DNA of 64,000 bases from Burkholderia glumae LMG 2196 = ATCC 33617 (GTDB taxonomy: Bacteria > Pseudomonadota > Gammaproteobacteria > Burkholderiales > Burkholderiaceae): assembly GCF_000960995.1 (NCBI RefSeq), contig NZ_CP009435.1, positions 1,178,001 through 1,242,000 of the forward strand, in the 5' to 3' direction. The notes beneath the pieces are model-generated. The model had not been told where the DNA came from. It did no database searches and saw nothing but the letters and a program-made list of their open reading frames with translations. Shown in pieces: positions 8,039 to 16,481 of this stretch (the first letter of the stretch is position 1; each line of letters begins with the position of its first letter). The position numbers and the translations under genes are program-made.

Positions 8039-9595
8039 TTACTTGTTGGTGGCGAGCGCGCCGGCGCTGTTGGTGCCGCCGAACAGCTGGGTCAGGTAGT
8101 TCTGGTTGGTCGTCATCGCGGCCAGCACCGTGTTCAGTTGCGTGAACTGGGCGTTGTACTGGGTGGTCAGCGTCTTAGCGTAGGCGGCCAGCGCGCTCTG
8201 CTGGCTGCTCAGGCTCGTCAGCGTCGAGGTGACGGAGTTCTCGCTTTGCGTGAGCACGCCATGGGTGGACATGATCGACGTGATCGCGTTGTTCATCTTC
8301 GCGCCGAGGCCGTTGGTGCTGTTGAACAGCGACGCGGCCACGCCCGGTTTGCTCGACAGCGTGGTGGTCAGCGTTGCCTGGTTGATCACCAGGTCGCCCG
8401 CCGTCGCGCCGTCGGAGCCGTCCGACACCGAGATGCCGAGCGAGCTCAGCGTGGCGGTCACGCCGTTGCTGCTGACCGAGCCGCCGAGCATCGACGACAG
8501 CTGCGTCTGGATCGAGTTGAGCGCCGAATCGCCGAACAGCGTGCCGACCGTGGGCGTGCTGCTGCCGGCGGTGGTGCTGTACGAGCCGACCGTCTGCATC
8601 GCCGTGACGAGCGCGTTGTAGTTCTGCACGAAGGTCGTGATCGCGGCCGTCTGCTTGGTGGTGTCGGCGGCGATGGTCAGCGTCTGCGTGGTGGCCGGCG
8701 TGGCGGTCGAGACCGCTGCCTGCGTGAGGTTCAGCGTGACGCCGGCGATCGCCGAGGTCACCGTGTTGGTCGCGCTCGAGTTCGCGATGCCGCCCACCGT
8801 GAATTGCGCGTCCTGCGCGGCGGTCGACTGGGTCCACGAGGTGGCTGCCGTGGTGCCGGCCGAGGTGATGGTCGACTGGCCGCCGGTGGTGCTCGACTTG
8901 GAGGTGACGCCGAGCTCCGACAGGCCGTTGTCGGTGGTGGCGTTTACGCTCACGCTGATGGCGTTGGCCGCGCCGCTGTTGGCCGAGCTCAGCACCAGGT
9001 GGGCGCCGTCGGCACCGTTGACGATGGTGGCCGTCACGCCGGGATTGTCGCTCGCGTTGTTGATCGCGTCCTTGATGCCGGCCAGCGTGTTGTTGTTCGA
9101 GTTGATGTTGACGGTCGACGACTTGCCGTTGATGCTTAGCGTCAGGGTGCCGGCGCCGAGCTGCTTGTTCGCGCCGAATGCCGGCGACGACAGCGACTGC
9201 GACTGGGCAATCTGCGTCACGCCGATCTGGTAGGTGCCGGCCACGGCGCCGGAGCCGGCCGTCGCGGTCAGGCCGGTGCCCGAGGCGGTGGCCGTGAAGG
9301 TCTGGGCGAAGGAGCCGTCCGAAAGCGTGGTGAGCGACGACTGCAGCGTCGTCAGCGCCGTTTGCAGCGCCGTGTAGGCCTGCGACTTGTTCTGGTTCTG
9401 CGCGATCGCGGTCGACAGCAGGCTCGCCTGCGCGGCCGTCTTCGAATTGACGAGCGCGGTGACGAGGGTGGTGACGTTGAGGCCGGTGTTGCCGGTCGAG
9501 CCGCTGATGATCGACTGGGCGGCTTCCTGCAGCGCGGCGTTGCTGGACAGCTGGTTGTTGCTGGCTTGGGAAGTGCTGCTCGAAATCGTGGACAT
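8039..9595 (-). CDS. fliD: Flagellar hook-associated protein 2 (filament cap) FliD
   Basis: A 518-residue secreted axial protein. The N-terminal segment GLNVTTLVTALVNSKTAAQAS and the Ser/Thr/Ala/Gly-rich, Cys-free body are typical of FliD, and the C-terminal coiled coil ends with QLNTVLAAMTTNQNYLTQLF. FliD caps the growing filament and guides flagellin folding. The start was placed at MSTISSST; an upstream in-frame extension lacks support. fliT follows about 20 bases downstream, and fliC is upstream on the same strand. No clear sigma-28 site was seen in the 235 bases before it. Confidence 0.93.
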   Translation of the reverse strand: MSTISSSTSQASNNQLSSNAALQEAAQSIISGSTGNTGLNVTTLVTALVNSKTAAQASLLSTAIAQNQNKSQAYTALQTALTTLQSSLTTLSDGSFAQTFTATASGTGLTATAGSGAVAGTYQIGVTQIAQSQSLSSPAFGANKQLGAGTLTLSINGKSSTVNINSNNNTLAGIKDAINNASDNPGVTATIVNGADGAHLVLSSANSGAANAISVSVNATTDNGLSELGVTSKSSTTGGQSTITSAGTTAATSWTQSTAAQDAQFTVGGIANSSATNTVTSAIAGVTLNLTQAAVSTATPATTQTLTIAADTTKQTAAITTFVQNYNALVTAMQTVGSYSTTAGSSTPTVGTLFGDSALNSIQTQLSSMLGGSVSSNGVTATLSSLGISVSDGSDGATAGDLVINQATLTTTLSSKPGVAASLFNSTNGLGAKMNNAITSIMSTHGVLTQSENSVTSTLTSLSSQQSALAAYAKTLTTQYNAQFTQLNTVLAAMTTNQNYLTQLFGGTNSAGALATNK

Positions 9596-9784
9596 CGCGT
9601 AGCTCCGTTGAGGCGCCATCGATGGCGCAGGCAATTCAGTGGCGGATCGAGGCGGATCCTACGGCAAACCGTAGCGTGACGGTACAACGAAAAGGCGGCT
9701 GTTACAGCGCCAATTCCGAAAATGGGCGAGTACGAGACAAAAAGCGCGCGACGGCCACGAGGAAGATTGCACCGTCGCACGAAC

Positions 9785-9808
9785 GGGCCGCCCGTGATGG
9801 CGCGGCCC
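9785..9808 (-). terminator. GC-rich hairpin between fliC and fliD
   Basis: GGGCCGC (9785-9791) pairs with GCGGCCC (9802-9808) around a ten-base loop, starting about 22 bases after the fliC stop. On the fliC strand no U-tract follows it. It may therefore stabilise the very abundant fliC mRNA 3' end or attenuate, and not terminate efficiently. Confidence 0.35.
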
Positions 9809-9830
9809 GGGTTTTACAGCATGACTGCGC

Positions 9831-10985
9831 TTACTGCAGCAGCTTCAGAACCTGCTGCGGCAGCGAGTTGGCTTGTGCCAGCACCGAGATACCGGCCTGT
9901 TGCAGCACCTGCGCCTTGCTCAGCGCCGCCGTTTCCTGCGCGAAGTCCGCGCTCTGGATCTGCGATTGCGCCGACGACAGGTTCGTCGAGTTGGCCTGCT
10001 GCGTCTGCGCGATGCCTTGCAGACGGTTCTGGGTCGCACCGAGCGTGGCCTGCAGGTTGTTGATGGTGGACAGCGCGTTGGCGACCGACACGATGGCCTG
10101 GTTGGCGCTCGTCGCGTTGTTGATGTTCAGGCTCGACACGGTCGGCGGTGCGTTCACCGAGTTGATCTGCGAGATCATGTTGGCCGCCGCGCTGGCCTGG
10201 GCCGTCGTCATGCCGCTGGTGGCGCCGGTGGCGAGCGTCAGGTTCGTGACCGCCGTACCCGTGCCGGCTGCCGTGCCCGTCGTGAAGATCGCGCCGACTG
10301 CCGTCGTGCTCAGTGCTTGGCCGTTCTGATCCGTGAACGTGAAGCCGCCCTTGCCGTCCGACAGCACGTTGACCGAGGTGATGGCCGGTTGTGCCGCCGT
10401 GGTGGCCGCGCCGTTCGCGTCGAGGCTCATGTTCTGGATCGTGCCGACGTTGGTGCCCGATTGCACCAGGCCACCGCCGATCTTCGCCGCCGACAGGCTT
10501 TGGCTCAGGTCCAGGCTGACCGTCTGGCCGACGTTCGCGCCGATCTGGAACGTCACGATCCCGGCCGAACCGTCGAGCAGGTTCTTGCCGTTGAAGTTCG
10601 TTTGCGCAGCAATCCGGTTCACTTCCTGGATCTGCTGGGCCACTTCCTTCTCGGCCGCAGCCTGGTCGCTCGACGACAGCGTGCCGGTGGCCGCTTGCGT
10701 CGCCAGCGTGCTGATACGCTGCAGGCTGCTCGTCAGCGACGAGAGCTGGCTCGACGTCGTCTGGATCAGCGAGACGGCGTCGTTGGTGTTCTGCACGCCC
10801 TGGTTCAGGCCGTTGATCTGCGTTTGCATGCGCGTGGCGATCGCCAGACCGGCGGCATCGTCAGCGGCGCTGTTGATGCGGTTGCCCGACGACAGGCGCG
10901 TGATGGCTTGCGACAGAGCGCTCTGCGAGCCGTTCAGGTTTTGCTGAGCGACCAGCGAGTTGACATTAGTATTAATACCGAGCAT
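9831..10985 (-). CDS. fliC: Flagellin FliC
   Basis: A 384-residue flagellin. The conserved D0/D1 N-terminus (MLGINTNVNSLVAQQNL, then LSSGNRINSAADDAAGLAIA) and C-terminus (ADFAQETAALSKAQVLQQAG, ending QVLKLLQ) bracket a variable centre of about residues 170-300. That centre is rich in Ser, Thr, Gly and Ala, suited to surface exposure and O-glycosylation. The ATG at 10985 has an AGGAGAA site in front; an upstream in-frame stretch has no flagellin character. A sigma-28 promoter lies about 90-117 bases upstream. The neighbouring glycan operon suggests this is its substrate. Confidence 0.97.
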   Translation of the reverse strand: MLGINTNVNSLVAQQNLNGSQSALSQAITRLSSGNRINSAADDAAGLAIATRMQTQINGLNQGVQNTNDAVSLIQTTSSQLSSLTSSLQRISTLATQAATGTLSSSDQAAAEKEVAQQIQEVNRIAAQTNFNGKNLLDGSAGIVTFQIGANVGQTVSLDLSQSLSAAKIGGGLVQSGTNVGTIQNMSLDANGAATTAAQPAITSVNVLSDGKGGFTFTDQNGQALSTTAVGAIFTTGTAAGTGTAVTNLTLATGATSGMTTAQASAAANMISQINSVNAPPTVSSLNINNATSANQAIVSVANALSTINNLQATLGATQNRLQGIAQTQQANSTNLSSAQSQIQSADFAQETAALSKAQVLQQAGISVLAQANSLPQQVLKLLQ

Positions 10986-11577
10986 GAAAATTCTCCTAAG
11001 AGAGCCGAGACCTATGATCCGCCAACGTTGGCATCGGCGGATGCACTCGTTCTTTGCTAGCCGCCTCAGAACAGGATGTCGGCGGCTCGAAAAAAAACTT
11101 GAGGGATAGTTGCGATTCGTCCGATCTTTCATTCCCTATCGGCCCGAATCGCGCTTCGCCCCGCCGTCGGACGCGACATGCGGCCGATGGCGGGATTGCA
11201 CGCGGATGACTCCGCCCACAGATGGATGTCGGCAGCGGCGGGCGAGTCTTAAGTGCCGGGAATATCCGGGACGATCCGGATGTGCGCATGCGACAGCGAA
11301 GCGGTAAACCTCTAGCGGCCGGAATGTTTACCTGCTAACATGGCGGGCTGAATTGAGATTTCTGCAAGCGGTGCCCGTTTTTCGGCATGTCCAGCTGGCA
11401 GTCAAACGCGGCGCCTAGTGCGGGTTGCCGGGCGTTTCGCGGTGCATTCCGCCTCTCTTTTCCGGCCTCCGAGGCCACCAAGCCGCTCGTTTCGCCTGTG
11501 CGTGGAAACGCCCGGAAGGCCGGTGCGTGGCGCTTGGCCGCTACGTTTTTGACCGTATCAAGCAATTTGGGAACGAC
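10986..11577. other. Divergent intergenic region fliC / rpsU (592 bp)
   Basis: This region holds the fliC leader and sigma-28 promoter (11076-11102, minus) and, further right, the rpsU leader. A spaced inverted repeat GGTAAAC (11303-11309) / GTTTACC (11326-11332) lies about 245 bases before rpsU and could be an operator. No protein-coding gene is convincing here. Confidence 0.6.
11076..11102 (-). promoter_or_regulatory. Sigma-28 (FliA) promoter of fliC
   Basis: On the minus strand the site reads TCAAGTTT, eleven bases, GCCGACAT. This matches the FliA consensus TAAAGTTT-N11-GCCGATAA with the exact spacing. It places transcription start roughly 80-85 bases before the fliC ATG. Confidence 0.75.
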
Positions 11578-11790
11578 ATGACGACGATTCTTCTGAAGGA
11601 AAACGAGCCGTTCGAAGTAGCGATTCGCCGCTTTCGCCGCGCGATCGAAAAGAACGGCCTGATCGCTGAACTGCGTGAGCGCCAGTCTTACGAAAAGCCG
11701 ACGGCGGTGCGCAAGCGCAAGAAGGCCGCGGCAGTCAAGCGCCTGCACAAGCGCCTGCGCAGCCAGATGCTGCCGAAGAAGCTCCACTAA
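11578..11790 (+). CDS. rpsU: 30S ribosomal protein bS21
   Basis: A 70-residue, strongly basic protein with the bS21 hallmark N-terminus (VLLKENEPFE-like: TTILLKENEPFEVAIRRFRR) and the Lys/Arg-rich C-terminal helix (RKRKKAAAVKRLHKRLRSQ). bS21 sits near the anti-Shine-Dalgarno region of 16S rRNA and aids initiation. A GGGAACG site precedes the ATG and a strong terminator follows, so it is a single-gene unit. Its position directly upstream of, and divergent from, fliC is unusual compared with the rpsU-dnaG-rpoD arrangement of many bacteria, and suggests an additional bS21 copy. Confidence 0.95.
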   Translation: MTTILLKENEPFEVAIRRFRRAIEKNGLIAELRERQSYEKPTAVRKRKKAAAVKRLHKRLRSQMLPKKLH

Positions 11791-11811
11791 GCTTCCGCAG
11801 TTCGCATCGCG

Positions 11812-11852
11812 ACGGCGGTGCCACCTCGCAAGAGGCGGCACCGCCGTTTTGC
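11812..11852 (+). terminator. Rho-independent terminator of rpsU
   Basis: A 16-base stem (ACGGCGGTGCCACCTC with GAGGCGGCACCGCCGT, one A-C mismatch) closes on a GCAA tetraloop and is followed by TTT. It lies 21 bases after the rpsU stop. Confidence 0.85.
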
Positions 11853-11894
11853 TTTCCGGCTCCAGCGCGCCCGGGACCGGGGCGCGGTATGAAT

Positions 11895-12593
11895 TCAGGC
11901 CGCGGAGGCGGTCCTCTTCGGCTTCGCGGCGGGCCGCTCGGCGCCGGGCCGGCTGGCCGTTCTTGTTGTGTTTGCCGCCCCGGCCGCCGGGCTGGCCGCG
12001 CCCCTGGCCGCCGTGGCGGCCGGCTTGCCGAGCGCCGCGCAGGCGGCCCGGCAGGGGCAGTCGAATTCGTGGTCGTTGACCATCCCGATCGCCTGCATCA
12101 GCGCGTAGCAGATCGTCGAGCCGACGAATTTGCAGCCGTAGCGCTTGAGCGCCTTGCTGAGCGCGTCGGACGCCTCGGTCGAGGCCGGCGCGTCGCGATA
12201 CGAATGCCAGCCGTTCTGCACCGGCGTGTCGCCGACGAACGACCACAGGAACACGGCGAGCGAGCCGTGCTCCGCGCGGATGCGCTGGACCGCGCGCGCA
12301 TTGGCGATCGCCGATTCGATCTTCAGGCGGTTGCGCACGATGCCCGGGTTCTGCATCAGCGCCTCGACCTGGGCCGGCGTGAAGCGGGCCACCGCGTCGG
12401 CGTCGAAGTTCGCGAACGCGGCGCGATAGTTCTCGCGCTTGTTCAGAATCGTCGACCACGACAGGCCGGCCTGCGCGCCTTCGAGGATCAGCATTTCGAA
12501 CAGATGGCGATCGTCGCGCGACGGGCGCCCCCATTCAGTGTCGTGATAATGCGCGTCGGCCTCCGTGCGGACCCAGTTGCAGCGTTTACCCAT
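11895..12593 (-). CDS. tag: DNA-3-methyladenine glycosylase I
   Basis: This 232-residue protein has the Tag signature from the start: CNWVRTEADAHYHDTEWGRP, LFEMLILEGAQAGLSW and LNKRENYRAAF. The zinc-binding His/Cys pair is in NDHEFDCPC near residue 180, together with the N-terminal Cys and His. It excises 3-methyladenine from alkylated DNA. The start at MGKRCNW has a GAGGAATCG site; a 20-residue Arg-rich upstream extension was rejected. The last ~45 residues form an Ala/Pro/Lys/Arg-rich tail absent from the ~190-residue E. coli enzyme, which may add non-specific DNA binding. Confidence 0.93.
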   Translation of the reverse strand: MGKRCNWVRTEADAHYHDTEWGRPSRDDRHLFEMLILEGAQAGLSWSTILNKRENYRAAFANFDADAVARFTPAQVEALMQNPGIVRNRLKIESAIANARAVQRIRAEHGSLAVFLWSFVGDTPVQNGWHSYRDAPASTEASDALSKALKRYGCKFVGSTICYALMQAIGMVNDHEFDCPCRAACAALGKPAATAARGAASPAAGAANTTRTASRPGAERPAAKPKRTASAA

Positions 12594-12804
12594 CGATTCC
12601 TCGCGTCGTTGGCGGCCCGATTGTCGGCCCGCGGATCTGGCGCTGCCCAGCATAGCCGAACGGCCAGGCCGCGCAAGCCGGCCATTCGGCGATTCAGCGA
12701 TTCAGCGATTCGCCCGGCGCGCGATGCCGGGCGACGCGCCGCGGCAATCCGGTTAAGCTCTCGCCTCGGTTGGTCCTTTCCCGCAGCTTCCGGAGTATTG
12801 CAGC

Positions 12805-13707
12805 ATGCAGCAGACGCGCGCCGGCACGGCACCCATTCATCTGCTCGGCATCGACGGCGGCGGCACCGGCACCCGTGCCGTGCTCGCCGATGCCCACGGA
12901 CGCGAGCTGGCGCGCGGCAGCGGCGGCCCCTCGGGGCTCGCGCTCGGCATCGACGCGGCCTGGGCGTCGATCGGCGCGGCCTGCGCCGAGGCGTTCGCGC
13001 AGGCCGGCCTGCGGATCGACTGGGCGCGCTGCGTCCTGGGCTGCGGGCTGGCCGGCAGCAATCATCCGGAGTGGCTGGCGGGGTTTGCCGCCAGCTCGCC
13101 CGCCGCCGCGCTGGCAGTCGAGAGCGACGCCTACACCACTGCGCTCGGTGCCCATGGCGGCGCGCCCGGCGTGATCGTCGCGCTCGGTACCGGCAGCATC
13201 GCGGCCGCGCTCGACGCGCAGGGCCGCTGCCGGATCGCCGGCGGCTACGGCTTTCCCTCCGGCGACGAGGCAAGCGGCGCCTGGTTCGGGTTGCGCGCGC
13301 TCGCCCACGCGCAGCAGGCGCTCGACGGCCGCGTGCCGGCCGATGGGTTCGCGGCGGCGCTGCTCGAAAAGACCGGCGCCACCGATCGCGACAGCCTGGT
13401 GGTTTGGTCGTGCGCGGCGAATCAGACCGCCTACGCGATGCTCGCCCCGGTCGTGTTCGCGCATCGCGAGCATCCGGTCGCGGCCGGGCTGATCGCCGAG
13501 GCGGGCGGCGCGATCGGCCGCATGATCGACGCGCTCGATCCCGCGCGGACGCTGCCGGTGGCGCTGTGCGGCGGGCTGGCCGGCCACCTCGAGGCTGCCG
13601 TGCCCGAGCCGCACCGCGCGCGGCTGCGCGCGCCGCTGGCCGATTCGGCGCACGGCGCGCTGCGGCTCGCGCAACGCGAGGCCGCGCGGCTGGCCGGCGC
13701 CCGTTGA
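12805..13707 (+). CDS. BadF/BadG-family (N-acetyl)glucosamine kinase-like ATPase
   Basis: This 300-residue ASKHA-fold protein has PHOSPHATE-1 (LLGIDGGGTGTRAVL), PHOSPHATE-2 (VIVALGTGSIAAAL) and ADENOSINE (VALCGGLAGHL) motifs, plus the GFPSGDEASGAWFG segment typical of bacterial N-acetylglucosamine/glucosamine kinases. It probably phosphorylates an amino sugar at C6. The stop lies about 80 bases before the HAD phosphatase on the same strand, so the two may be cotranscribed. The exact sugar substrate cannot be read from sequence. Confidence 0.82.
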   Translation: MQQTRAGTAPIHLLGIDGGGTGTRAVLADAHGRELARGSGGPSGLALGIDAAWASIGAACAEAFAQAGLRIDWARCVLGCGLAGSNHPEWLAGFAASSPAAALAVESDAYTTALGAHGGAPGVIVALGTGSIAAALDAQGRCRIAGGYGFPSGDEASGAWFGLRALAHAQQALDGRVPADGFAAALLEKTGATDRDSLVVWSCAANQTAYAMLAPVVFAHREHPVAAGLIAEAGGAIGRMIDALDPARTLPVALCGGLAGHLEAAVPEPHRARLRAPLADSAHGALRLAQREAARLAGAR

Positions 13708-13790
13708 ACGGCGGCGGGCACGCCGGCGATTGTTGCGCGGGCTGCATCGGCCGGCGATAAAATGCAAGGTTTCTGCATTTGCCGGCCGCC

Positions 13791-14612
13791 ATGTATCAAG
13801 TCATCTGCACCGATCTCGACGGCACGCTGCTGAACAGCGATCATCAGCTCGACCCGTACACGATCGAGACGGTGCGGCGGCTGGCCGGCGACGGCGTGCC
13901 GTTCGTGATCGCGACCGGTCGCCATCACGCCGACGTCGCGGGGATTCGCGACGTGCTCGGCATCCGGCCTTACCTGATTACCTCGAACGGCGCGCGCGTG
14001 CACGCGCCCGACGACACCCGGCTTCACGCGCTCGACATCGCGCCGCCGCTGGTGCGCGAACTGGTCCGGCCCGAAGTGGCGGGCGCGCACGCTCGCGTGA
14101 TCGTCAACCTGTTTACCGACGACAGCTGGCTGATCGACCGCGAGGCGCCCGCGCTGCTCGCGTTCCATCAGGATTCGGGTTTCCGCTACCGCGTGGTCGA
14201 CATGCTCGCCCACGACGGCGCCGGCGTCGCGAAGGTGCTGTATATCGGCGAGCCGCGCGATCTGGCCGTGGTGGCCGCCAATCTCGCGAACCGTTTCGGC
14301 GACGCGCTCTACGTGACCTATTCGCTGCCCGATTGCCTGGAGGTGATGACGGCCGACGTCTCGAAGGGGCGGGCGCTGCGCGTCGTGCTCGAACGGCTCG
14401 GCATCGATCGCGCCCACTGTGTCGCATTCGGCGACAACATGAACGACATCGACCTGCTCGAAACCGCCGGCTTCCCGTTCATGATGGACAACGCCAACCC
14501 GGACCTGATGCTGAGGCTGCCGCGCGTGCCGCGCATCGGCAGCAATGCCGACGCGGGCGTGGCGCGCCACCTGCGCACGCTGTTCGAACTCGGCGCCGAT
14601 CCGATGCGCTGA
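13791..14612 (+). CDS. Cof-type HAD-superfamily phosphatase
   Basis: A 273-residue HAD IIB hydrolase. Motif I is CTDLDGTLL (nucleophile and acid Asp), motif II is VIATGR, the motif III Lys is in SKGRALR, and motif IV is AFGDNMNDIDLL. A C2B cap lies between residues ~85 and 185. YidA/Cof relatives dephosphorylate sugar phosphates or cofactor precursors. The ATG at 13791 (MYQVICTDLDG) was chosen over a TTG four codons upstream because motif I then starts at the usual residue 7-9. Together with the sugar kinase it could form a small sugar-phosphate salvage pair. Confidence 0.88.
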   Translation: MYQVICTDLDGTLLNSDHQLDPYTIETVRRLAGDGVPFVIATGRHHADVAGIRDVLGIRPYLITSNGARVHAPDDTRLHALDIAPPLVRELVRPEVAGAHARVIVNLFTDDSWLIDREAPALLAFHQDSGFRYRVVDMLAHDGAGVAKVLYIGEPRDLAVVAANLANRFGDALYVTYSLPDCLEVMTADVSKGRALRVVLERLGIDRAHCVAFGDNMNDIDLLETAGFPFMMDNANPDLMLRLPRVPRIGSNADAGVARHLRTLFELGADPMR

Positions 14613-15005
14613 ACGCGCACCGCGGCCGCGCGCCTCGCAATTCCCGGCTTTTTGTTCGACGCCGAATGCCTGGTGAAACCCGCCGCGGCCGCGCGGCGAT
14701 TTTCGTAAACCATGCGTTCAAAAAGAGGGAAAAACTCGTCCGTTGCGCAGCAAATAATTGACGCCGCCGCAATTGCATCGGATTATAGGATTTCCAATGC
14801 GTGGACAAGAGTCAACGATTGTTAAATTCCGCTCAGGCTGCGCAGGATTTTTATTAGAATTAAATCGCACTGTAATATAACGCATCCGCAATAAAATTTT
14901 CATACGAAACGGGCGCTGCCCGGCTTCGGCACAGTGCTGATTGCGGAACGCAGCGATGGTGCCGGGGCGCTGCACGCTCGGTGAATCGGGAACAGGGAGT
15001 GAAAA
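14613..15005. other. AT-rich leader region of the first H-NS-like gene (393 bp)
   Basis: The segment 14700-14930 is strikingly AT-rich against the GC-rich backbone, with runs such as TTTTTATTAGAATTAAAT. A candidate promoter is TTAGAA (14854-14859), 16 bases, TATAAC (14876-14881), giving a leader of about 120 bases. AT-rich DNA in front of an H-NS-family gene is consistent with autoregulation. No gene is supported. Confidence 0.5.
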
Positions 15006-15302
15006 ATGTCTCAATACGCAAAACTCAAGGCGCAGATCGCCGAACTCCAGGCGCAGGCCGAGGACGTGCGCCGTCAGGAAGTCGAAGCGGTAATCACCGA
15101 CTTGCAGCGCAAGATTGCCGAATACGGCCTGACGGCGCAGGATCTCGGCTTTGCCGAACGCGCGCGGCGCGGGCGTCCGCCGAAAAAGGCGCCGCTGCCG
15201 CCGAAATATCGCGATCCCAAGTCGGGTGCCACCTGGAGCGGCCGCGGCAAGCCGCCCAATTGGATCGTCGGGAAAAATCGCGAGCGTTATCTGGTTGAAT
15301 GA
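15006..15302 (+). CDS. H-NS family nucleoid-associated protein (first copy)
   Basis: A 98-residue protein. An N-terminal coiled-coil oligomerisation half (residues ~5-45) is followed by a basic linker with RRGRPPKK and the H-NS C-terminal DNA-binding motif YRDPKSGATWSGRGKPPNWI. It binds AT-rich DNA and silences or bridges it. A GGGAGTG site precedes the ATG. It is a single-gene unit with an AT-rich leader and its own terminator. It shares the C-terminal motif with the second copy at 49101, but the linkers differ. Confidence 0.93.
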   Translation: MSQYAKLKAQIAELQAQAEDVRRQEVEAVITDLQRKIAEYGLTAQDLGFAERARRGRPPKKAPLPPKYRDPKSGATWSGRGKPPNWIVGKNRERYLVE

Positions 15303-15334
15303 AAGGCCGGGCCGTGGACGATGGTGTAACAAAA

Positions 15335-15366
15335 GAAAGCCGCATGTCAGATGCGGCTTTCTTTTT
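15335..15366 (+). terminator. Rho-independent terminator of the first H-NS-like gene
   Basis: An 11-base perfect stem GAAAGCCGCAT / ATGCGGCTTTC with loop GTCAG is followed by five T. It may also serve the convergent glycosyltransferase gene. Confidence 0.93.
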
Positions 15367-15416
15367 GCAATTCGGATTGCGCGCGGGTTCGGTCGAATCC
15401 CGCGCGCAAGCCGGGT

Positions 15417-16481
15417 TTAGCCGGCGGCGAGTCGCGTCAAATGCGGCCGCTTCAGATGGGCACCCAGCGTTTCATAAATCTCCACATAGTGGCGCGCCAT
15501 GGTCTTCGCACTGAATCGCGTTTCGAAACGCTGACGAATCGCTTCACGCGACAGCGTATCGATTTGTTGCAGGGCGCCGATCGCGCTGTGCTCGTCCTCG
15601 ACGATAAAGCCGGTCAGCCCGTCCTCGATCACCTCGGGCACCGAGCCGCGGTTGAAGGCGACCACCGGCGTGCCGCATGCCATCGCCTCGATCATCACCA
15701 GGCCGAACGGCTCCGGCCAGTCGATCGGGAACAGCAGCGCCTTGGCACCGGAAAGAAACGCGGGCTTTTGCGCCTCGTTGATCTCGCCGATGAATTCGAC
15801 GTTCGCGGTGGCGAGCAGCGGCTCGATCTCGGTCTTGAAATATTCCGCGTCGACCTTGTCGACCTTGGCGGCAATCTTCAGCGGCAGGCCGCTCTTGGCC
15901 GCGATTCGGATGGCGGTGTCGACGCGCTTTTCGGGACAAATCCGGCCCAAGAATGCCAGGTACTCGGGCTTCCGGTCAGGCTGCGGCGTGAGCAGCGTGT
16001 CGGGCAGGCCGTGGTAGACGGTGCCGGCCCAGCCCGCCTGCGGCAACGGAATGCGCTGAGAATTCGAGATCGACACCACCGGCGCGTTCGGGAATGCATT
16101 GAACACCGGCTGCAGCTCGGGCAGGTCGAGCCGGCCGTGCAGGGTGGTCACGTAGGGCACGTCCAGGCGCGAGAGCAGCGGGAACGGCAGGTAGTCGAGG
16201 TGCAGGTGCAGGATGTCGAACTCATGCGCGACGCGCGCCACCTGTTCGAGCAGGCGCATGTGCGGGGCCATCGAGTCACGGATCGACGGATCGAGGCGCA
16301 GCGCGCGCGGCCACGAGGCTTCGAGCTTCGCGGACGTGACGGAATCGCCGCTCGCGAACAGCGTGACGTCGTGGCCCAGTTCCACCAGGGCTTCGGTCAG
16401 GTACGACACGACGCGCTCGGTGCCGCCGTACAGTTTCGGCGGAACGGCTTCGTAGAGCGGGGCGATTTGGGCGATGCGCAT
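15417..16481 (-). CDS. GT4-family (GT-B) glycosyltransferase
   Basis: This 354-residue protein has the N-terminal acceptor half opening IAPLYEAVPPKLYGGTERVV and the C-terminal donor half with FLGRICPEKRVDTAIRIA and the E-x7-E motif region PEPFGLVMIEAMACGTPVVA. This organisation is typical of GT4 enzymes working on sugar-nucleotide donors. The start at MRIAQIAP has an AGGAGAACC site; a 30-residue upstream extension is Pro/Ala-rich and was rejected. It stands alone between an H-NS-like gene and flhD, so its acceptor is unknown. There is no direct evidence linking it to flagellin. Confidence 0.85.
   Translation of the reverse strand: MRIAQIAPLYEAVPPKLYGGTERVVSYLTEALVELGHDVTLFASGDSVTSAKLEASWPRALRLDPSIRDSMAPHMRLLEQVARVAHEFDILHLHLDYLPFPLLSRLDVPYVTTLHGRLDLPELQPVFNAFPNAPVVSISNSQRIPLPQAGWAGTVYHGLPDTLLTPQPDRKPEYLAFLGRICPEKRVDTAIRIAAKSGLPLKIAAKVDKVDAEYFKTEIEPLLATANVEFIGEINEAQKPAFLSGAKALLFPIDWPEPFGLVMIEAMACGTPVVAFNRGSVPEVIEDGLTGFIVEDEHSAIGALQQIDTLSREAIRQRFETRFSAKTMARHYVEIYETLGAHLKRPHLTRLAAG

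Noticed and set aside
11136..11143. CTATCGGC (GCCGATAG on the minus strand) as the fliC sigma-28 -10
   Set aside because: No TAAAG/TCAAG-like -35 lies eleven bases away; the site at 11076-11102 has both halves.
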